Positions 36,399-48,956 of a stretch of 64,000 nucleotides of DNA are shown here, in pieces. How positions within the stretch are numbered: the first letter of the stretch is position 1; each line of letters starts with the position of its first letter. The notes beneath the pieces were generated by a model that ran no database searches, was not told the DNA's origin, and saw nothing but the letters and a program-made list of their open reading frames with translations. This DNA is from Allobosea sp. WAO (GTDB lineage Bacteria; Pseudomonadota; Alphaproteobacteria; Rhizobiales; Beijerinckiaceae): contig NZ_JXTJ01000006.1 in NCBI RefSeq assembly GCF_001509835.1, positions 434,001-498,000 of the forward strand. Reading direction: 5' to 3'. Made by a program: the position numbers and the translations under genes.

Positions 36399-36959
36399 TT
36401 AGTGGCGCGTCTCTTTCTCGCGCTCGCCGCTCATCGACTCGACGGTGATCGCGGTCTTCACCGGCATGCCGATCATTCGGCCGACGATGGCCGGCAGCGG
36501 CATGCGGGCATGTGCGGCCTTCATCAAGGCGAGCCCGGCGAGGATGTCGGCCGGGAAGGGCGTGACCTTGCGGCTCGCCATGTCGACATGGAGCGAGAGG
36601 TTCTCCGAGGTCGCCGCCAGCCAGCCTTCGCTGGCATGGCGCATCTCGAGATAGAAATGCAGCCGCTTCTCGTCGAAGGCGATGAGCTGGGCGGTGACCC
36701 GGATCTGGTCGCTCTCGGTCAGCTCGCGCTTGTAGAGGATGTGGCATTCGGCCGCGAAGACGGAGGCGTTGCGGGTCTCGACATAGTCATGGTTGAGGCC
36801 GATGAGCGAGAACAGCTCGTCCACGGCCCGGTCGAACATCACGTGGTAATAGGCCATGTTGAGATGACCGTTGTAATCGATCCATTGCGGCTCGACGCGC
36901 ATGTTCGACGAGACAAAGGGCGCGAAGAAAAGGGCGGTCGTGCGGGGTTCGTCATGCAT
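36399..36959 (-). CDS. Acyl-CoA thioesterase, hotdog fold
   Basis: A 186-residue 4HBT-type thioesterase started at MHDEPRTTALFFAP, with GAGGAGGCG just upstream. The hotdog signature is RVEPQWIDYNGHLNMAYYHVMFDRAVDEL (split: DYNGHLNMAYY with the catalytic-face Asp/Asn), followed by ILYKRELTESDQIRVTAQL. The family includes betainyl- and carnitine-linked thioesterases; the natural acyl-CoA is not readable. It is divergent from the FAD oxidase gene. Confidence 0.88.
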   Translation of the reverse strand: MHDEPRTTALFFAPFVSSNMRVEPQWIDYNGHLNMAYYHVMFDRAVDELFSLIGLNHDYVETRNASVFAAECHILYKRELTESDQIRVTAQLIAFDEKRLHFYLEMRHASEGWLAATSENLSLHVDMASRKVTPFPADILAGLALMKAAHARMPLPAIVGRMIGMPVKTAITVESMSGEREKETRH

Positions 36960-37135
36960 GGGCGCCTCCTCTTGCTCTCGCTTCACCAATCGCGAGCCTG
37001 CCCCGGAGCCCTGCGCTACAGACCTGCCCGGCTTCGCAGCTTGGCACTTGCCGTTGCTCACGGCGCGCGGGAAAACAGCGCCATGGCGGCTGCTCGAAAG
37101 CCGAACCATTCCAGACTAGGCGATCCTTTCAGGTT

Positions 37136-38581
37136 ATGACAATGCACTCTCCCGACGCGATGGCTCAGACCCCCCCTGTCCCTGCTGCAGAGCTGCCGCC
37201 ATCGGCCGAGGCAATTGCGGCTGTCACGCAGGAACTGGCGGCTCGCTTCGGTAACCGTCTGGTAACCAGTCTGGCAGTTCGTCAGCAGCACGGGCACACC
37301 CTGACCTGGATTCCGAACCAGCCGCCGGACGCAGTGGTCTTCCCGCAGAGCACCGAAGAGGTGTCCGCCATCGTGAAGCTCTGTGCGGCGCATGGGGTTC
37401 CGGTGATCGCGTTCGGCACCGGAACCTCGCTCGAGGGCCATGTCAACGCGCCCTATGGCGGCGTCTGCATCGATATGAGCCAGATGAAGAAGGTCGTGGC
37501 CGTGCATGCGGAAGACCTCGACTGCGTCGTCGAGGCCGGCGTGACGCGCAAGGAACTTAACGAGCATCTGCGCGACCAGGGCCTGTTCTTCCCGATCGAT
37601 CCCGGCGCCGACGCCTCGATCGGCGGCATGGCGGCGACGCGCGCCTCCGGCACCAATGCCGTGCGCTATGGCACGATGAAGGACAATGTGGTCGCGCTGA
37701 CGGCGGTGATGGCCGATGGCGCTATCGTGAAGACGTCGAGCCGGGCCCGGAAAACCTCGGCCGGCTACGACCTGACGCGGCTGCTCGTCGGCTCGGAAGG
37801 CACGCTCGGCATCATCACCGAGGTGACGCTGAAGCTGCACGGTATCCCCGAGGCGATCTCGGCCGGCGTCTGTCCGTTCCCGTCGGTCAAGGCGGCCTGC
37901 GATGCGACCATCGTCACCATCCAGTCCGGCCTGCCGGTGGCGCGGATCGAGCTCGTCGACGACGTGATGATGCGCGGCGTCAACCTGCACTCCAAGCTCG
38001 GCCTGCCGGAGACGACGATGCTGTTCGTCGAGTTCCACGGCTCGGAGGAGGGCGTGAAGGAGCAGGCCGAGCGCTTCGGCGAGATCGCCGCCGAGTTCGG
38101 CGGCGGGCCGTTCGACTGGGCGACCAAGGCCGAGGACCGCTCGAAGCTCTGGCAGGCAAGGCACGACGCCTACTGGGCGGCGCGCACGCTCCGGCCCGGT
38201 GCCGAATCCGTCGCGACCGATGTCTGCGTGCCGATCTCGCGGCTGGCGGACTGCGTCGAGGAGACCAAGCGCGACATCGAGGCGCTCGGGCTGATCGCGC
38301 CGATTGTCGGCCATGTCGGCGACGGCAATTTCCACACCCAGCCGATGGTCGACCTCTCCAATCCCGAGGAAGTCGCGGTCTGCCAGGATTTCATCGACCG
38401 TCTGGTCAAGCGCGCGCTCGCCATGGGCGGCACCTGCACCGGCGAGCATGGCGTCGGCCAGAAGAAGATGAAGTATCTCGAGGCCGAGCACGGCGCGCCG
38501 GCTCTGGCGGTGATGCGCCTGCTGAAGCGTTCGCTCGACCCGCAGAACATCCTCAATCCGGGTAAAATCGTCACGTTGTGA
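37136..38581 (+). CDS. FAD-linked D-2-hydroxyacid (D-lactate/glycolate) dehydrogenase
   Basis: A 481-residue FAD_binding_4 oxidase of the D-lactate dehydrogenase (cytochrome)/GlcD group. The FAD loop is FGTGTSLEGH (near residue 84) with PGADASIGGMAATRASGTNAVRYG. The C-terminal cap domain ends GGTCTGEHGVGQKKM with the conserved His, and GHVGDGNFH holds metal-site His residues. It oxidises a D-2-hydroxy acid and passes electrons to cytochrome c or quinone. As a stand-alone gene without glcE/F it is more likely D-lactate dehydrogenase. Confidence 0.88.
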   Translation: MTMHSPDAMAQTPPVPAAELPPSAEAIAAVTQELAARFGNRLVTSLAVRQQHGHTLTWIPNQPPDAVVFPQSTEEVSAIVKLCAAHGVPVIAFGTGTSLEGHVNAPYGGVCIDMSQMKKVVAVHAEDLDCVVEAGVTRKELNEHLRDQGLFFPIDPGADASIGGMAATRASGTNAVRYGTMKDNVVALTAVMADGAIVKTSSRARKTSAGYDLTRLLVGSEGTLGIITEVTLKLHGIPEAISAGVCPFPSVKAACDATIVTIQSGLPVARIELVDDVMMRGVNLHSKLGLPETTMLFVEFHGSEEGVKEQAERFGEIAAEFGGGPFDWATKAEDRSKLWQARHDAYWAARTLRPGAESVATDVCVPISRLADCVEETKRDIEALGLIAPIVGHVGDGNFHTQPMVDLSNPEEVAVCQDFIDRLVKRALAMGGTCTGEHGVGQKKMKYLEAEHGAPALAVMRLLKRSLDPQNILNPGKIVTL

Positions 38582-38684
38582 AAATATTGGTGGCGGCAGG
38601 AGGGTTATCTCGTCAGGGAGGTCGTGATCCTGCCGCGACTTGGGTGCATGATCGCGCGCGTGATGAACAGAATGTTGCAAGAGC

Positions 38685-42431
<3,747 letters not shown>

Positions 42432-42529
42432 TTCAACGGGCTGGCCAGCCGGTTGAACAATTTCCAACGCCGCGTCAGGATTTCTTTGCAAGTCTTTGAG
42501 TAGATTGGATCTTCTGCTGGCTTGTCGCC

Positions 42530-43138
42530 TCAGCTTCCCCGGATCAGCTTGAAGGCGATCGCCCACATGGTGGCCGCGACGATGCCGTCGAGAATGCGCC
42601 AGGCCGCCGGATTGGCGAAGAGCGGGCGCAGCCAGCGGGCGCCGTAGCCGAGCCCGAAGAAGAACAGGAAGGAGGCGGTCATCGCGCCGGCGGCGAAGAT
42701 CAGCTCCTGCCCGGGAAACTGGCTGGCGATGCTGCCGATGAGCAGGACCGTGTCGAGATAGACATGCGGGTTGAGCCAGGTCAGGGCGGCGCAGGTCGCG
42801 AGGCTCGCCGAGAGGCTGGCGCCGCCGGCGGTGCCGACCGCCAGGGCCTCGGAAGAGCGGAGCGCCGAAAGCAGGCTTCGGGTGCCGTACCAGATGAGGA
42901 AGGCGGCGCCGCCATAGCGTAGCGCCGGCTCGAGCAAGGGCAGCATCGCCGTCGCCTGCCGCAGGCCGATGACGCCGGCGAGGATCAACACCGCATCGGA
43001 GAGGGCGCAGGTCAGGCAGACCGCGAAGACATGTTCGTTACGTAGCCCCTGCCGCAGCACGAAGCTGTTCTGCGCGCCGATCGCGACGATCAGGCTGAGG
43101 CCCATGGTGAAGCCGGTGACGTAGACGGAAAAGGGCAT
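42530..43138 (-). CDS. argO: LysE/ArgO family amino-acid exporter
   Basis: A 202-residue membrane protein with about six helices. The LysE motif is clear in GLSLIVAIGAQNSFVLRQGL, with ALTWLNPHVYLDT in helix 5. It should export arginine, lysine or canavanine. The divergent argP-type regulator 94 bases away is the normal partner. Confidence 0.92.
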   Translation of the reverse strand: MPFSVYVTGFTMGLSLIVAIGAQNSFVLRQGLRNEHVFAVCLTCALSDAVLILAGVIGLRQATAMLPLLEPALRYGGAAFLIWYGTRSLLSALRSSEALAVGTAGGASLSASLATCAALTWLNPHVYLDTVLLIGSIASQFPGQELIFAAGAMTASFLFFFGLGYGARWLRPLFANPAAWRILDGIVAATMWAIAFKLIRGS

Positions 43139-43232
43139 CGTTGCGGGTTCCGGTTTGCCCGCCCCGCCTAGGCTCGATCACGGCCTTAGTGTAGTTAAAT
43201 CTGATAACGCCAATTAAGTCAGGCTAAGGTTC

Positions 43233-44141
43233 ATGCTCGACTATCCGGCGCTGCAGGCCGTGTCCCTCGTCGTTCGCACCGGTAGCTTCGAAAGGGCAGC
43301 TCAGGCCCTGAACGTCACGCCTTCGGCCGTCTCGCAGCGCGTCAAGCAGCTCGAGGAGCGGATGGGCACGGTGCTGATCGTCAGGGGGCAGCCCTGCACG
43401 GCGACCGAGCGGGGCGAATGGCTCTGCCGCCACATGGAGCAGGTCGGGCTGCTCGAGCGGGACCTGATGGAGCGGCTGCCGGCCCTGGCCGAGGACGGTG
43501 CGGCGGTGCAGCGCGTGACCTTGCGGGTCGCGACCAATGCCGACAGCCTCGGAACCTGGTTCTTGCGCGCCGTCGCGACCTTCGCGGAGCACAGCCCGCA
43601 TCTGCTCGACATCGCCGTCGACGATCAGGAGCATACCGCCGAGTGGCTGCGGCGCGGCCGTGTGCTCGCCGCGGTCACGGCACTGGCACAGCCGATCCAG
43701 GGCTGCCGCGTCATGCCGCTCGGCTCGCTCCGCTACCGCGCGACGGCGAGCCCGGATTTCGTCGCGCGGCATTTCCCCGAGGGCGTGACATTGCACGCAC
43801 TCGCGCTGGCACCCTCGCTGGTCTTCAACCAGAAGGACCGGCTGCAGCGCCAGTGGATGCAGCTCGCCTTCGGTGCGAGCCCGGATCATCCCGTCCACTG
43901 GGTGCCTTCGACACAGGGCTTCGTCGATGCAAGCCTTCTGGGCATCGGCTGGTGCGTCAATCCCGAACTTCTCGTGAAGGATCATATCGCCGCCGGGCGG
44001 CTGCGCGAGCTCGAGCTCGGCAGGCCGCTCGACATTCCGCTGTTCTGGCAGGTCAATCGGATCGCGTCGGACCGGCTGGCCGATCTCACGCGCGCCGTGG
44101 TCGAGACGGCACGCCGGGTTCTGATCAACCCGCAGGGCTGA
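43233..44141 (+). CDS. argP: LysR family regulator ArgP
   Basis: A 302-residue ArgP (IciA) regulator. The HTH has GSFERAAQALNVTPSAVSQRVKQLEERMG, and the effector domain carries ATNADSLGTWFLRAV, an ArgP signature. ArgP senses lysine and arginine and activates argO, which is divergent here. The intergenic run GTTAAATCTGATAACGCC may contain the operator. Its last 17 bases overlap the convergent RHH gene. Confidence 0.92.
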   Translation: MLDYPALQAVSLVVRTGSFERAAQALNVTPSAVSQRVKQLEERMGTVLIVRGQPCTATERGEWLCRHMEQVGLLERDLMERLPALAEDGAAVQRVTLRVATNADSLGTWFLRAVATFAEHSPHLLDIAVDDQEHTAEWLRRGRVLAAVTALAQPIQGCRVMPLGSLRYRATASPDFVARHFPEGVTLHALALAPSLVFNQKDRLQRQWMQLAFGASPDHPVHWVPSTQGFVDASLLGIGWCVNPELLVKDHIAAGRLRELELGRPLDIPLFWQVNRIASDRLADLTRAVVETARRVLINPQG

Positions 44142-44367
44142 GCGACGCGGCTCCGGCGCGGGCGCGGTAATGCGCGAGGACGTGCAGGCGCAAGGCGGAG
44201 GAGAGGTTGGCCTCGCCGCGGGCGAGGTCGATCTCGGCGACGAGGCTGGCGAGCGGTCGGCCTTCGCCGGCGGCGATCTCCTTCAGCGCCTCCCAGAAGG
44301 GTTCCTCGAGCGAGACGCTGGTGCGGTGGCCGGCGATGGCCAGTGAGCGCTTGCGCAGGGCGCTCAC
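44125..44367 (-). CDS. Ribbon-helix-helix domain protein
   Basis: An 80-residue protein of the RHH_4 type. HRTSVSLEEPFWEALKEIAAGEGRPLASLVAEID forms the strand-helix-helix. It could bind DNA as a dimer. It is the last gene of a sspB-fumC-DUF4169-RHH string and its start overlaps the DUF4169 stop (ATGA). It occurs beside fumC and DUF4169 in many Rhizobiales; no target is known. Confidence 0.88.
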   Translation of the reverse strand: MSALRKRSLAIAGHRTSVSLEEPFWEALKEIAAGEGRPLASLVAEIDLARGEANLSSALRLHVLAHYRARAGAASLSPAG

Positions 44368-44564
44368 GCCTTGTCCTTGTCGTCCTTCGCCGCGTCCAAG
44401 CGGTGACCTTCGAGCCGGGCCGCCTGCAGCGCCTTCTCGGCTTCCGTCAGCTTGCGTTCGGCCTTGGTGCGGCCGAACTCGATCCGGTTATGCGCGGCCT
44501 GCGCTTCGGCCGTCGCGCGGTCGCGGGCCTTGCGGGCGCGGCGAAGATTGACGATGTCGGCCAT
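44364..44564 (-). CDS. DUF4169 family protein
   Basis: A 66-residue, highly charged helical protein. The DUF4169 opening DIVNLRRARKARDRATAEAQA and RTKAERKLTEAE are present. It begins three bases after the fumC stop and overlaps the RHH gene. The function is unknown. Confidence 0.88.
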   Translation of the reverse strand: MADIVNLRRARKARDRATAEAQAAHNRIEFGRTKAERKLTEAEKALQAARLEGHRLDAAKDDKDKA

Positions 44565-44567
44565 CGC

Positions 44568-45962
44568 TCAGGCCGGGCCGAGCATGTGCCCGGGCACGAC
44601 GGTGCGGTCGAACAGCGCCGCGTCGACGCCAGCCCTGAGCGCTTCCTCGCGCAGGGTCGTGCCGTTGTGATGGGCCGCCTTGGCGATGGCGGCGGCCTTG
44701 TCGTAGCCGATCGCGGGGGCGAGCGCCGTTACCAGCATCAGCGAGCGCGACAGCAACTCCTCCAGCCGCTCGCGATTGGGCTCGATGCCCTCGACGCAGT
44801 TGAGGCGGAAGCTCTCGGCTGCGTCCGCCAGAAGGCGCGCCGATTGCAGGAAGGCCTGCGCGATCACCGGCTTGAAGACGTTGAGCTCGAAATGGCCCTG
44901 GCTGGCGGCGAAGGCGATGGTCGCCTGGTTGCCGTGCACTCTGGTCGCCACCATGGTCAGCGCCTCGGCTTGGGTCGGGTTGACCTTGCCCGGCATGATC
45001 GAGGATCCCGGCTCGTTCTCCGGCAGGCTGAGCTCGCCAAGGCCCGAGCGCGGGCCCGAACCCATCAGGCGGATGTCGTTGGCGATCTTGAACAGATCCA
45101 TGGCGAGCGCGGTCAGCGCGCCATGGCTGTAGGTCATCGCGCCATGGCTCGCCAGCGCCTCGAAGAGATTGTCGGCGGTGCGGAAGGGCAGGCCGGTCAG
45201 CCGCGCGATCTCGGATGAGAACGCCTTGGCAAAATCCGGATGGGCGTTGAGGCCGGTGCCGACCGCGGTGCCACCTTGGGCGAGCGCCAGCAGGCCCGGC
45301 AGGGTCTGCTCGATGCGGGCGATGCCGAGCTGGATCTGCGCGACATAACCGGAGAATTCCTGGCCGAGCGTGACTGGCGTCGCGTCCTGCAGATGGGTGC
45401 GGCCGATCTTGACGAGGTCGGCATAGGCCTTGGCCTTGACGTCGAGCGCGTCCTTGAGCCGGGTCAGCGCCGGCAACAGGTCCCGTGAGACCGCGAGCGC
45501 GGCGGCGATATGGATCGCCGTCGGGAAGCTGTCATTGGAGGACTGGCCCTTGTTGACGTGGTCGTTCGGGTGGACCGGGCTCTTGGCGCCGAGACCCGCG
45601 CCGAGGATCTCATTGGCGCGGTTGGCGAGGACCTCGTTGGCGTTCATGTTGGACTGAGTGCCGGAGCCGGTCTGCCAGACCACCAGTGGGAAATGGTCGT
45701 CGAAGCGGCCTGACAACGCCTCATCGGCGGCCTGGACGATGGCGGCCTCGACCTTGGCGTCGAGCAGGCCGAGGCGGGTGTTGACGATGGCCGCAGCCTT
45801 CTTGACCAGCACCAGCGCGTGCACGAGCGGCAGCGGCAGGCGTTCGGCCGGCCCGCCAATGCGGAAATTCTCGAGCGAGCGCTGCGTCTGCGCCGCCCAA
45901 TAGCGATCGGCGGCAACGGAGATCGGACCGAAGGAATCGGTCTCGGAACGATACTCGGTCAT
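44568..45962 (-). CDS. fumC: Class II fumarate hydratase
   Basis: A 464-residue iron-independent fumarase that interconverts fumarate and malate in the TCA cycle. The signature [11 protein letters not shown] is present, with the substrate-binding [13 protein letters not shown] and [15 protein letters not shown]. Length matches E. coli FumC (467). It starts nine bases after the sspB stop, so sspB and fumC are probably co-transcribed. Confidence 0.96.
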   Translation of the reverse strand: MTEYRSETDSFGPISVAADRYWAAQTQRSLENFRIGGPAERLPLPLVHALVLVKKAAAIVNTRLGLLDAKVEAAIVQAADEALSGRFDDHFPLVVWQTGSGTQSNMNANEVLANRANEILGAGLGAKSPVHPNDHVNKGQSSNDSFPTAIHIAAALAVSRDLLPALTRLKDALDVKAKAYADLVKIGRTHLQDATPVTLGQEFSGYVAQIQLGIARIEQTLPGLLALAQGGTAVGTGLNAHPDFAKAFSSEIARLTGLPFRTADNLFEALASHGAMTYSHGALTALAMDLFKIANDIRLMGSGPRSGLGELSLPENEPGSSIMPGKVNPTQAEALTMVATRVHGNQATIAFAASQGHFELNVFKPVIAQAFLQSARLLADAAESFRLNCVEGIEPNRERLEELLSRSLMLVTALAPAIGYDKAAAIAKAAHHNGTTLREEALRAGVDAALFDRTVVPGHMLGPA

Positions 45963-45971
45963 GGCGGGATC

Positions 45972-46589
45972 TCAGGTTTTCTTGCGGAATGCGTCGAGGC
46001 TGACGACCTGGGCGCCGCCTTCCTCCTCGGTTTCCGCGGGCTTCTCGGCGGCTTCGGCAGGCGTCTCGCCCTCTTCGGCGGCTCCCGCCTTCAGCTTGAC
46101 GGCCGGCAAAGCCTTCTGCGGAGTCTTACCGGCGAGCGCCAGCGGCACTGCGGGGGCGACGCTCGGCTCGGAGCCGGCACCGCGCGGGCCCTTCGGCGCC
46201 TCGGCGGCTTCCGCCTGCGCCTCGCCCGGAGCGTCCTGCGTCTCGAACTTCAGACCGAACTGGACCGACGGATCGAAGAAGGTGGTGATCGCGTCATAGG
46301 GGATCAGCAGACGCTCGGGCACGCCCGAAAAGGACAGCCCGACCTCGAAGGCGTGGTCGCTGACGTTCAGGTCCCAGAACTGGTGCTGGAGCACGATCGT
46401 CATCTCGTCCGGGTGCTTCTCGCGCAGCCGCTGCGACAGGCGCACGCCCGGCGCCGTGGTCCGGAAGGTGATGTAGAAATGATGGTCGCCCGGCAAACCG
46501 TCGCGGCCCGCCTCCGACAGAATCTTGCGGACGACTCCCTTGAGCGCGTCCTGGACCATCAGGTCGTAGCGGAGAATGTCCTGGGTCAT
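45972..46589 (-). CDS. sspB: SspB family ClpXP adaptor (alpha type)
   Basis: A 205-residue protein. The first ~125 residues match the alphaproteobacterial SspB fold: GRDGLPGDHHFYITF, HPDEMTIVLQHQFWDLNV and FSGVPERLLIPYDAITTFFDPS. The rest is a disordered Ala/Glu/Pro-rich linker that ends in VVSLDAFRKKT, the expected ClpX-binding tail. SspB tethers ssrA-tagged proteins to ClpXP. The tmRNA gene that makes the tag is directly upstream on the same strand. Confidence 0.93.
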   Translation of the reverse strand: MTQDILRYDLMVQDALKGVVRKILSEAGRDGLPGDHHFYITFRTTAPGVRLSQRLREKHPDEMTIVLQHQFWDLNVSDHAFEVGLSFSGVPERLLIPYDAITTFFDPSVQFGLKFETQDAPGEAQAEAAEAPKGPRGAGSEPSVAPAVPLALAGKTPQKALPAVKLKAGAAEEGETPAEAAEKPAETEEEGGAQVVSLDAFRKKT

Positions 46590-46694
46590 CGGGTCCGGAT
46601 TCCGTCTAGTCCATCATTGGAGAGCATGGCTCCCGCGAGACGACCGGTTCCCAGTTTTTTGCGCAACGCTCAACCGGCAGGCCGCCCTTCCTCC

Positions 46695-46729
46695 AAAAAA
46701 AGTGGAGGCTTCTGTTGCCAGGCGCCTCC
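46695..46729 (-). terminator. Intrinsic terminator of ssrA
   Basis: Read on the minus strand: GGAGGC, a 14-base loop, GCCTCC, AC and seven T residues, right after the tmRNA coding piece and ~110 bases before sspB. Confidence 0.8.
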
Positions 46730-46784
46730 GAGCCCCGCCTTACGTCGCTAAACGGAAGGACTTAGGTTTGGGAACCAGCACCGC

Positions 46785-46823
46785 TTACGCGGCGACAGCA
46801 ACCCGAGCATTGTTGTCGTTGGC
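46785..46823 (-). CDS. tmRNA proteolysis tag frame
   Basis: Thirteen codons from the resume GCC encode ANDNNARVAVAA and a TAA. With the alanine carried by tmRNA the tag is AANDNNARVAVAA. The ANDN start is the part recognised by alpha-type SspB, and the AVAA end resembles the ClpX signal of the Caulobacter tag (which ends FAVAA). Confidence 0.85.
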   Translation of the reverse strand, partial: ANDNNARVAVAA

Positions 46824-47178
46824 AACTATGCGTTAGCCCTGTAACGGCGGAACAATACCGGGCAAAAAGACGGCCTTTACACCCTCGTCGATCCTATTTC
46901 GCCCCCGCCGCAGCCCTGCACCCCGAGGGCTGCAAGTCTCCTGCCGCTCGCGCCGCAGGGCTGTGGTGGAGGCGCCGGGTACCGCCCCCGGGTCCGAAAG
47001 GCTTATTACGACGTCCGTTTATCGCCATAGCCGTCCTTGCGAACGGCAAAGCGAATATAGGCGCTGTGGTCGCGGGGGGGAAGAGAGCAGGACGGTTTTC
47101 CGGCTCATTTATCGCAAAGCACTGCGAGGGTTGCCCGAAAGAGACGCTTGTTTGCGGCGTTTCCAGACTGGCGAGCCC

Positions 47179-47451
47179 TCAGCGCAGCAGCGAGCCATCC
47201 CCGGCGTTCAGGTCGATCAGCAGTTCGTCGCCGGAAGGATCGCGCCCGGCGATCTCCCAGCGGCCGTCGAGAAGCGATATCTCCTCGACATGGACGAGTC
47301 CGTGGCCGAAGGCGATGATGCGGGCCTGGGCCTCGCTGATCTTGCCTACGGTTGCAGATTTGGTCTCCGGTGGATCTTTTGGGGCGGCGAGGGCCCCGCC
47401 GGCCATCAACGCCGCACTGAAAGCGGCAGCCAGCAACTTCATTCTGCTCAT
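47179..47451 (-). CDS. Small exported PepSY-like protein
   Basis: A 90-residue protein. The signal peptide (KLLAAAFSAALMAGGALA) is followed by a PepSY-like alpha/beta unit: KISEAQARIIAFGHGLVHVEEI and LLDGRWEIAGRDPSGDELLIDLN. PepSY domains are thought to inhibit peptidases or bind ligands in the periplasm. It is transcribed alone, away from thyA. Confidence 0.82.
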   Translation of the reverse strand: MSRMKLLAAAFSAALMAGGALAAPKDPPETKSATVGKISEAQARIIAFGHGLVHVEEISLLDGRWEIAGRDPSGDELLIDLNAGDGSLLR

Positions 47452-47682
47452 GATCCAATCCTCATCAGCACGGGCCGATTGTGCGCAGGCCCGAAGCGCC
47501 CCTTGTCTTCATCGGGCATTCAGATTGGGGCGCAGGTTCGGCATTGCAGCGGGGCAGACCGTCACAGGTGATGCCGTTTTCGTGAGCGCCTGCGTGTTGC
47601 TGCGGGGCCGCATGCGCAAACGTCTCTGGACGGCGCGGCAGCGGCTCTTTTGAAGCGCGCTCGAATCCGGCTAGATGCGGGC

Positions 47683-48477
47683 ATGCGCCAGTATCACGAC
47701 CTCCTGAAACGCGTTCTCGACGAAGGTGTCCGCAAGGACGACCGCACCGGTACCGGCACGCTTGCCGTGTTCGGCCACCAGATGCGCTTCGACCTCGCCG
47801 CCGGCTTCCCGCTGGTGACGACCAAGAAGCTGCATCTGAAGTCGATCATCCACGAGCTGATCTGGTTCCTGCGTGGCGACACCAATGTGCGCTACCTGCA
47901 GGATAACGGTGTCACGATCTGGGACGAATGGGCCGATGCGAACGGCGATCTCGGCCCGGTCTATGGCAGGCAATGGCGCTCCTGGCCGGCGCCCGACGGG
48001 CAGACCATCGACCAGATCGCCTGGCTGGTGAACGAGATCCGCCGCAACCCGGATTCGCGCCGCCTGATCGTCTCGGCCTGGAACCCGGCCGACATCCCAA
48101 AGATGGCGCTGGCGCCCTGCCATTGCCTGTTCCAGTTCTTCGTCGCGGACGGCAAGCTCTCCTGCCAGCTCTATCAGCGCTCGGCGGACGTCTTCCTCGG
48201 CGTGCCCTTCAATGTCGCGAGCTATGCGCTTTTGACCCATATGGTCGCGCAGGTGACGGGGCTCGGCGTCGGCGAGTTCGTCCACTCCTTCGGCGACACG
48301 CATCTCTACGTGAACCATCTCGATCAGGCGAAGCTGCAGCTTTCGCGCGAGCCGCGGGCGCTGCCGACGCTGAAGCTCAATCCGGCAGTGACGAAGCTCG
48401 AGGAGTTCCGCTTCGAGGATATCGCGATCGAAGGCTATGACCCGCATCCCGGCATCAAGGCGCCGATCGCGGTATGA
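47683..48477 (+). CDS. thyA: Thymidylate synthase
   Basis: A 264-residue ThyA, the same length as the E. coli enzyme, started at [12 protein letters not shown] (ATG 47683; the frame is open upstream). The catalytic Cys146 is in LAPCHC, and [19 protein letters not shown] and [11 protein letters not shown] bind phosphate. It makes dTMP from dUMP using methylene-THF. It overlaps the following GNAT gene by four bases. Confidence 0.96.
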   Translation: MRQYHDLLKRVLDEGVRKDDRTGTGTLAVFGHQMRFDLAAGFPLVTTKKLHLKSIIHELIWFLRGDTNVRYLQDNGVTIWDEWADANGDLGPVYGRQWRSWPAPDGQTIDQIAWLVNEIRRNPDSRRLIVSAWNPADIPKMALAPCHCLFQFFVADGKLSCQLYQRSADVFLGVPFNVASYALLTHMVAQVTGLGVGEFVHSFGDTHLYVNHLDQAKLQLSREPRALPTLKLNPAVTKLEEFRFEDIAIEGYDPHPGIKAPIAV

Positions 48478-48956
48478 CGCTCTCCATTCGCCCCGCCCGG
48501 CCCGAGGACGCCGGCCTCGTACTCGGCTTTATCCGCGAGCTCGCAGAATACGAGAAGCTGCTGCACGAGGTCGTGGCCAGCGAGGCCGACATCGCCAGGG
48601 CGCTGTTCGAGCCCGAGCCCAAGGTCTTCTGCGATATCGCCGAATGGGACGGGAAGCCGGCCGGCTTCGCGATCTGGTTCTACACCTATTCGACCTTCAC
48701 CGGCCGGCACGGCATCTGGCTCGAGGATCTGTTCGTGCGGCCCGAGCATCGCGGGCAAGGCATCGGCAAGGCGCTGATGGTGCGTCTCGCCAGGCGCTGC
48801 GTCGATGAAGGGCTCTCGCGCTTCGCCTGGTGGGTGCTGAACTGGAACGAGCCCTCGCGGGTGTTCTACCGCTCGATCGGGGCGGTGGCGCAGGACGAAT
48901 GGACGGTGAAGCGCCTCGACGGCGAAGCGCTGGCGAGGCTGGCGCAAGGTGGCTAA
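48474..48956 (+). CDS. GNAT family N-acetyltransferase (SSAT-like)
   Basis: A 160-residue GNAT protein. The acetyl-CoA loop [11 protein letters not shown] is at ~96-106, after [11 protein letters not shown]. The overall pattern ([31 protein letters not shown] near the end) resembles diamine/thialysine acetyltransferases of the SSAT group. It overlaps thyA upstream by four bases and folA downstream by eight, so all three are likely co-translated. Confidence 0.88.
   Translation: MTLSIRPARPEDAGLVLGFIRELAEYEKLLHEVVASEADIARALFEPEPKVFCDIAEWDGKPAGFAIWFYTYSTFTGRHGIWLEDLFVRPEHRGQGIGKALMVRLARRCVDEGLSRFAWWVLNWNEPSRVFYRSIGAVAQDEWTVKRLDGEALARLAQGG

Larger units (their letters stand above)
46695..47047 (-). 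ncRNA. ssrA: Transfer-messenger RNA, two-piece circularly permuted
   Basis: On the minus strand the acceptor piece comes first and ends in CGCCTCC-A-CCA with encoded CCA (3' end at 46964). A T-arm CCGGG/CCCGG lies just before it. After a ~57-base intervening segment the coding piece begins GGGGGCG at 46906, which pairs with CGCCTCC to form the seven-pair acceptor stem (one G-U). The hallmark GAAATAGGATCGACGAGGG follows, then the tag frame. A -10-like TATATT lies at 47054-47059, so the 5' end near 47047 is approximate. It rescues stalled ribosomes. Confidence 0.9.

Noticed and set aside
43139-43232. A CtrA-like TTAA pair in the argO/argP gap
   Set aside because: The two TTAA motifs are 15 bases apart rather than 7, and the AT-rich gap is better read as the ArgP operator region.
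46590-47178. Possible small genes in the gap upstream of sspB
   Set aside because: The region is explained by the permuted tmRNA gene, its tag frame, terminator and promoter.
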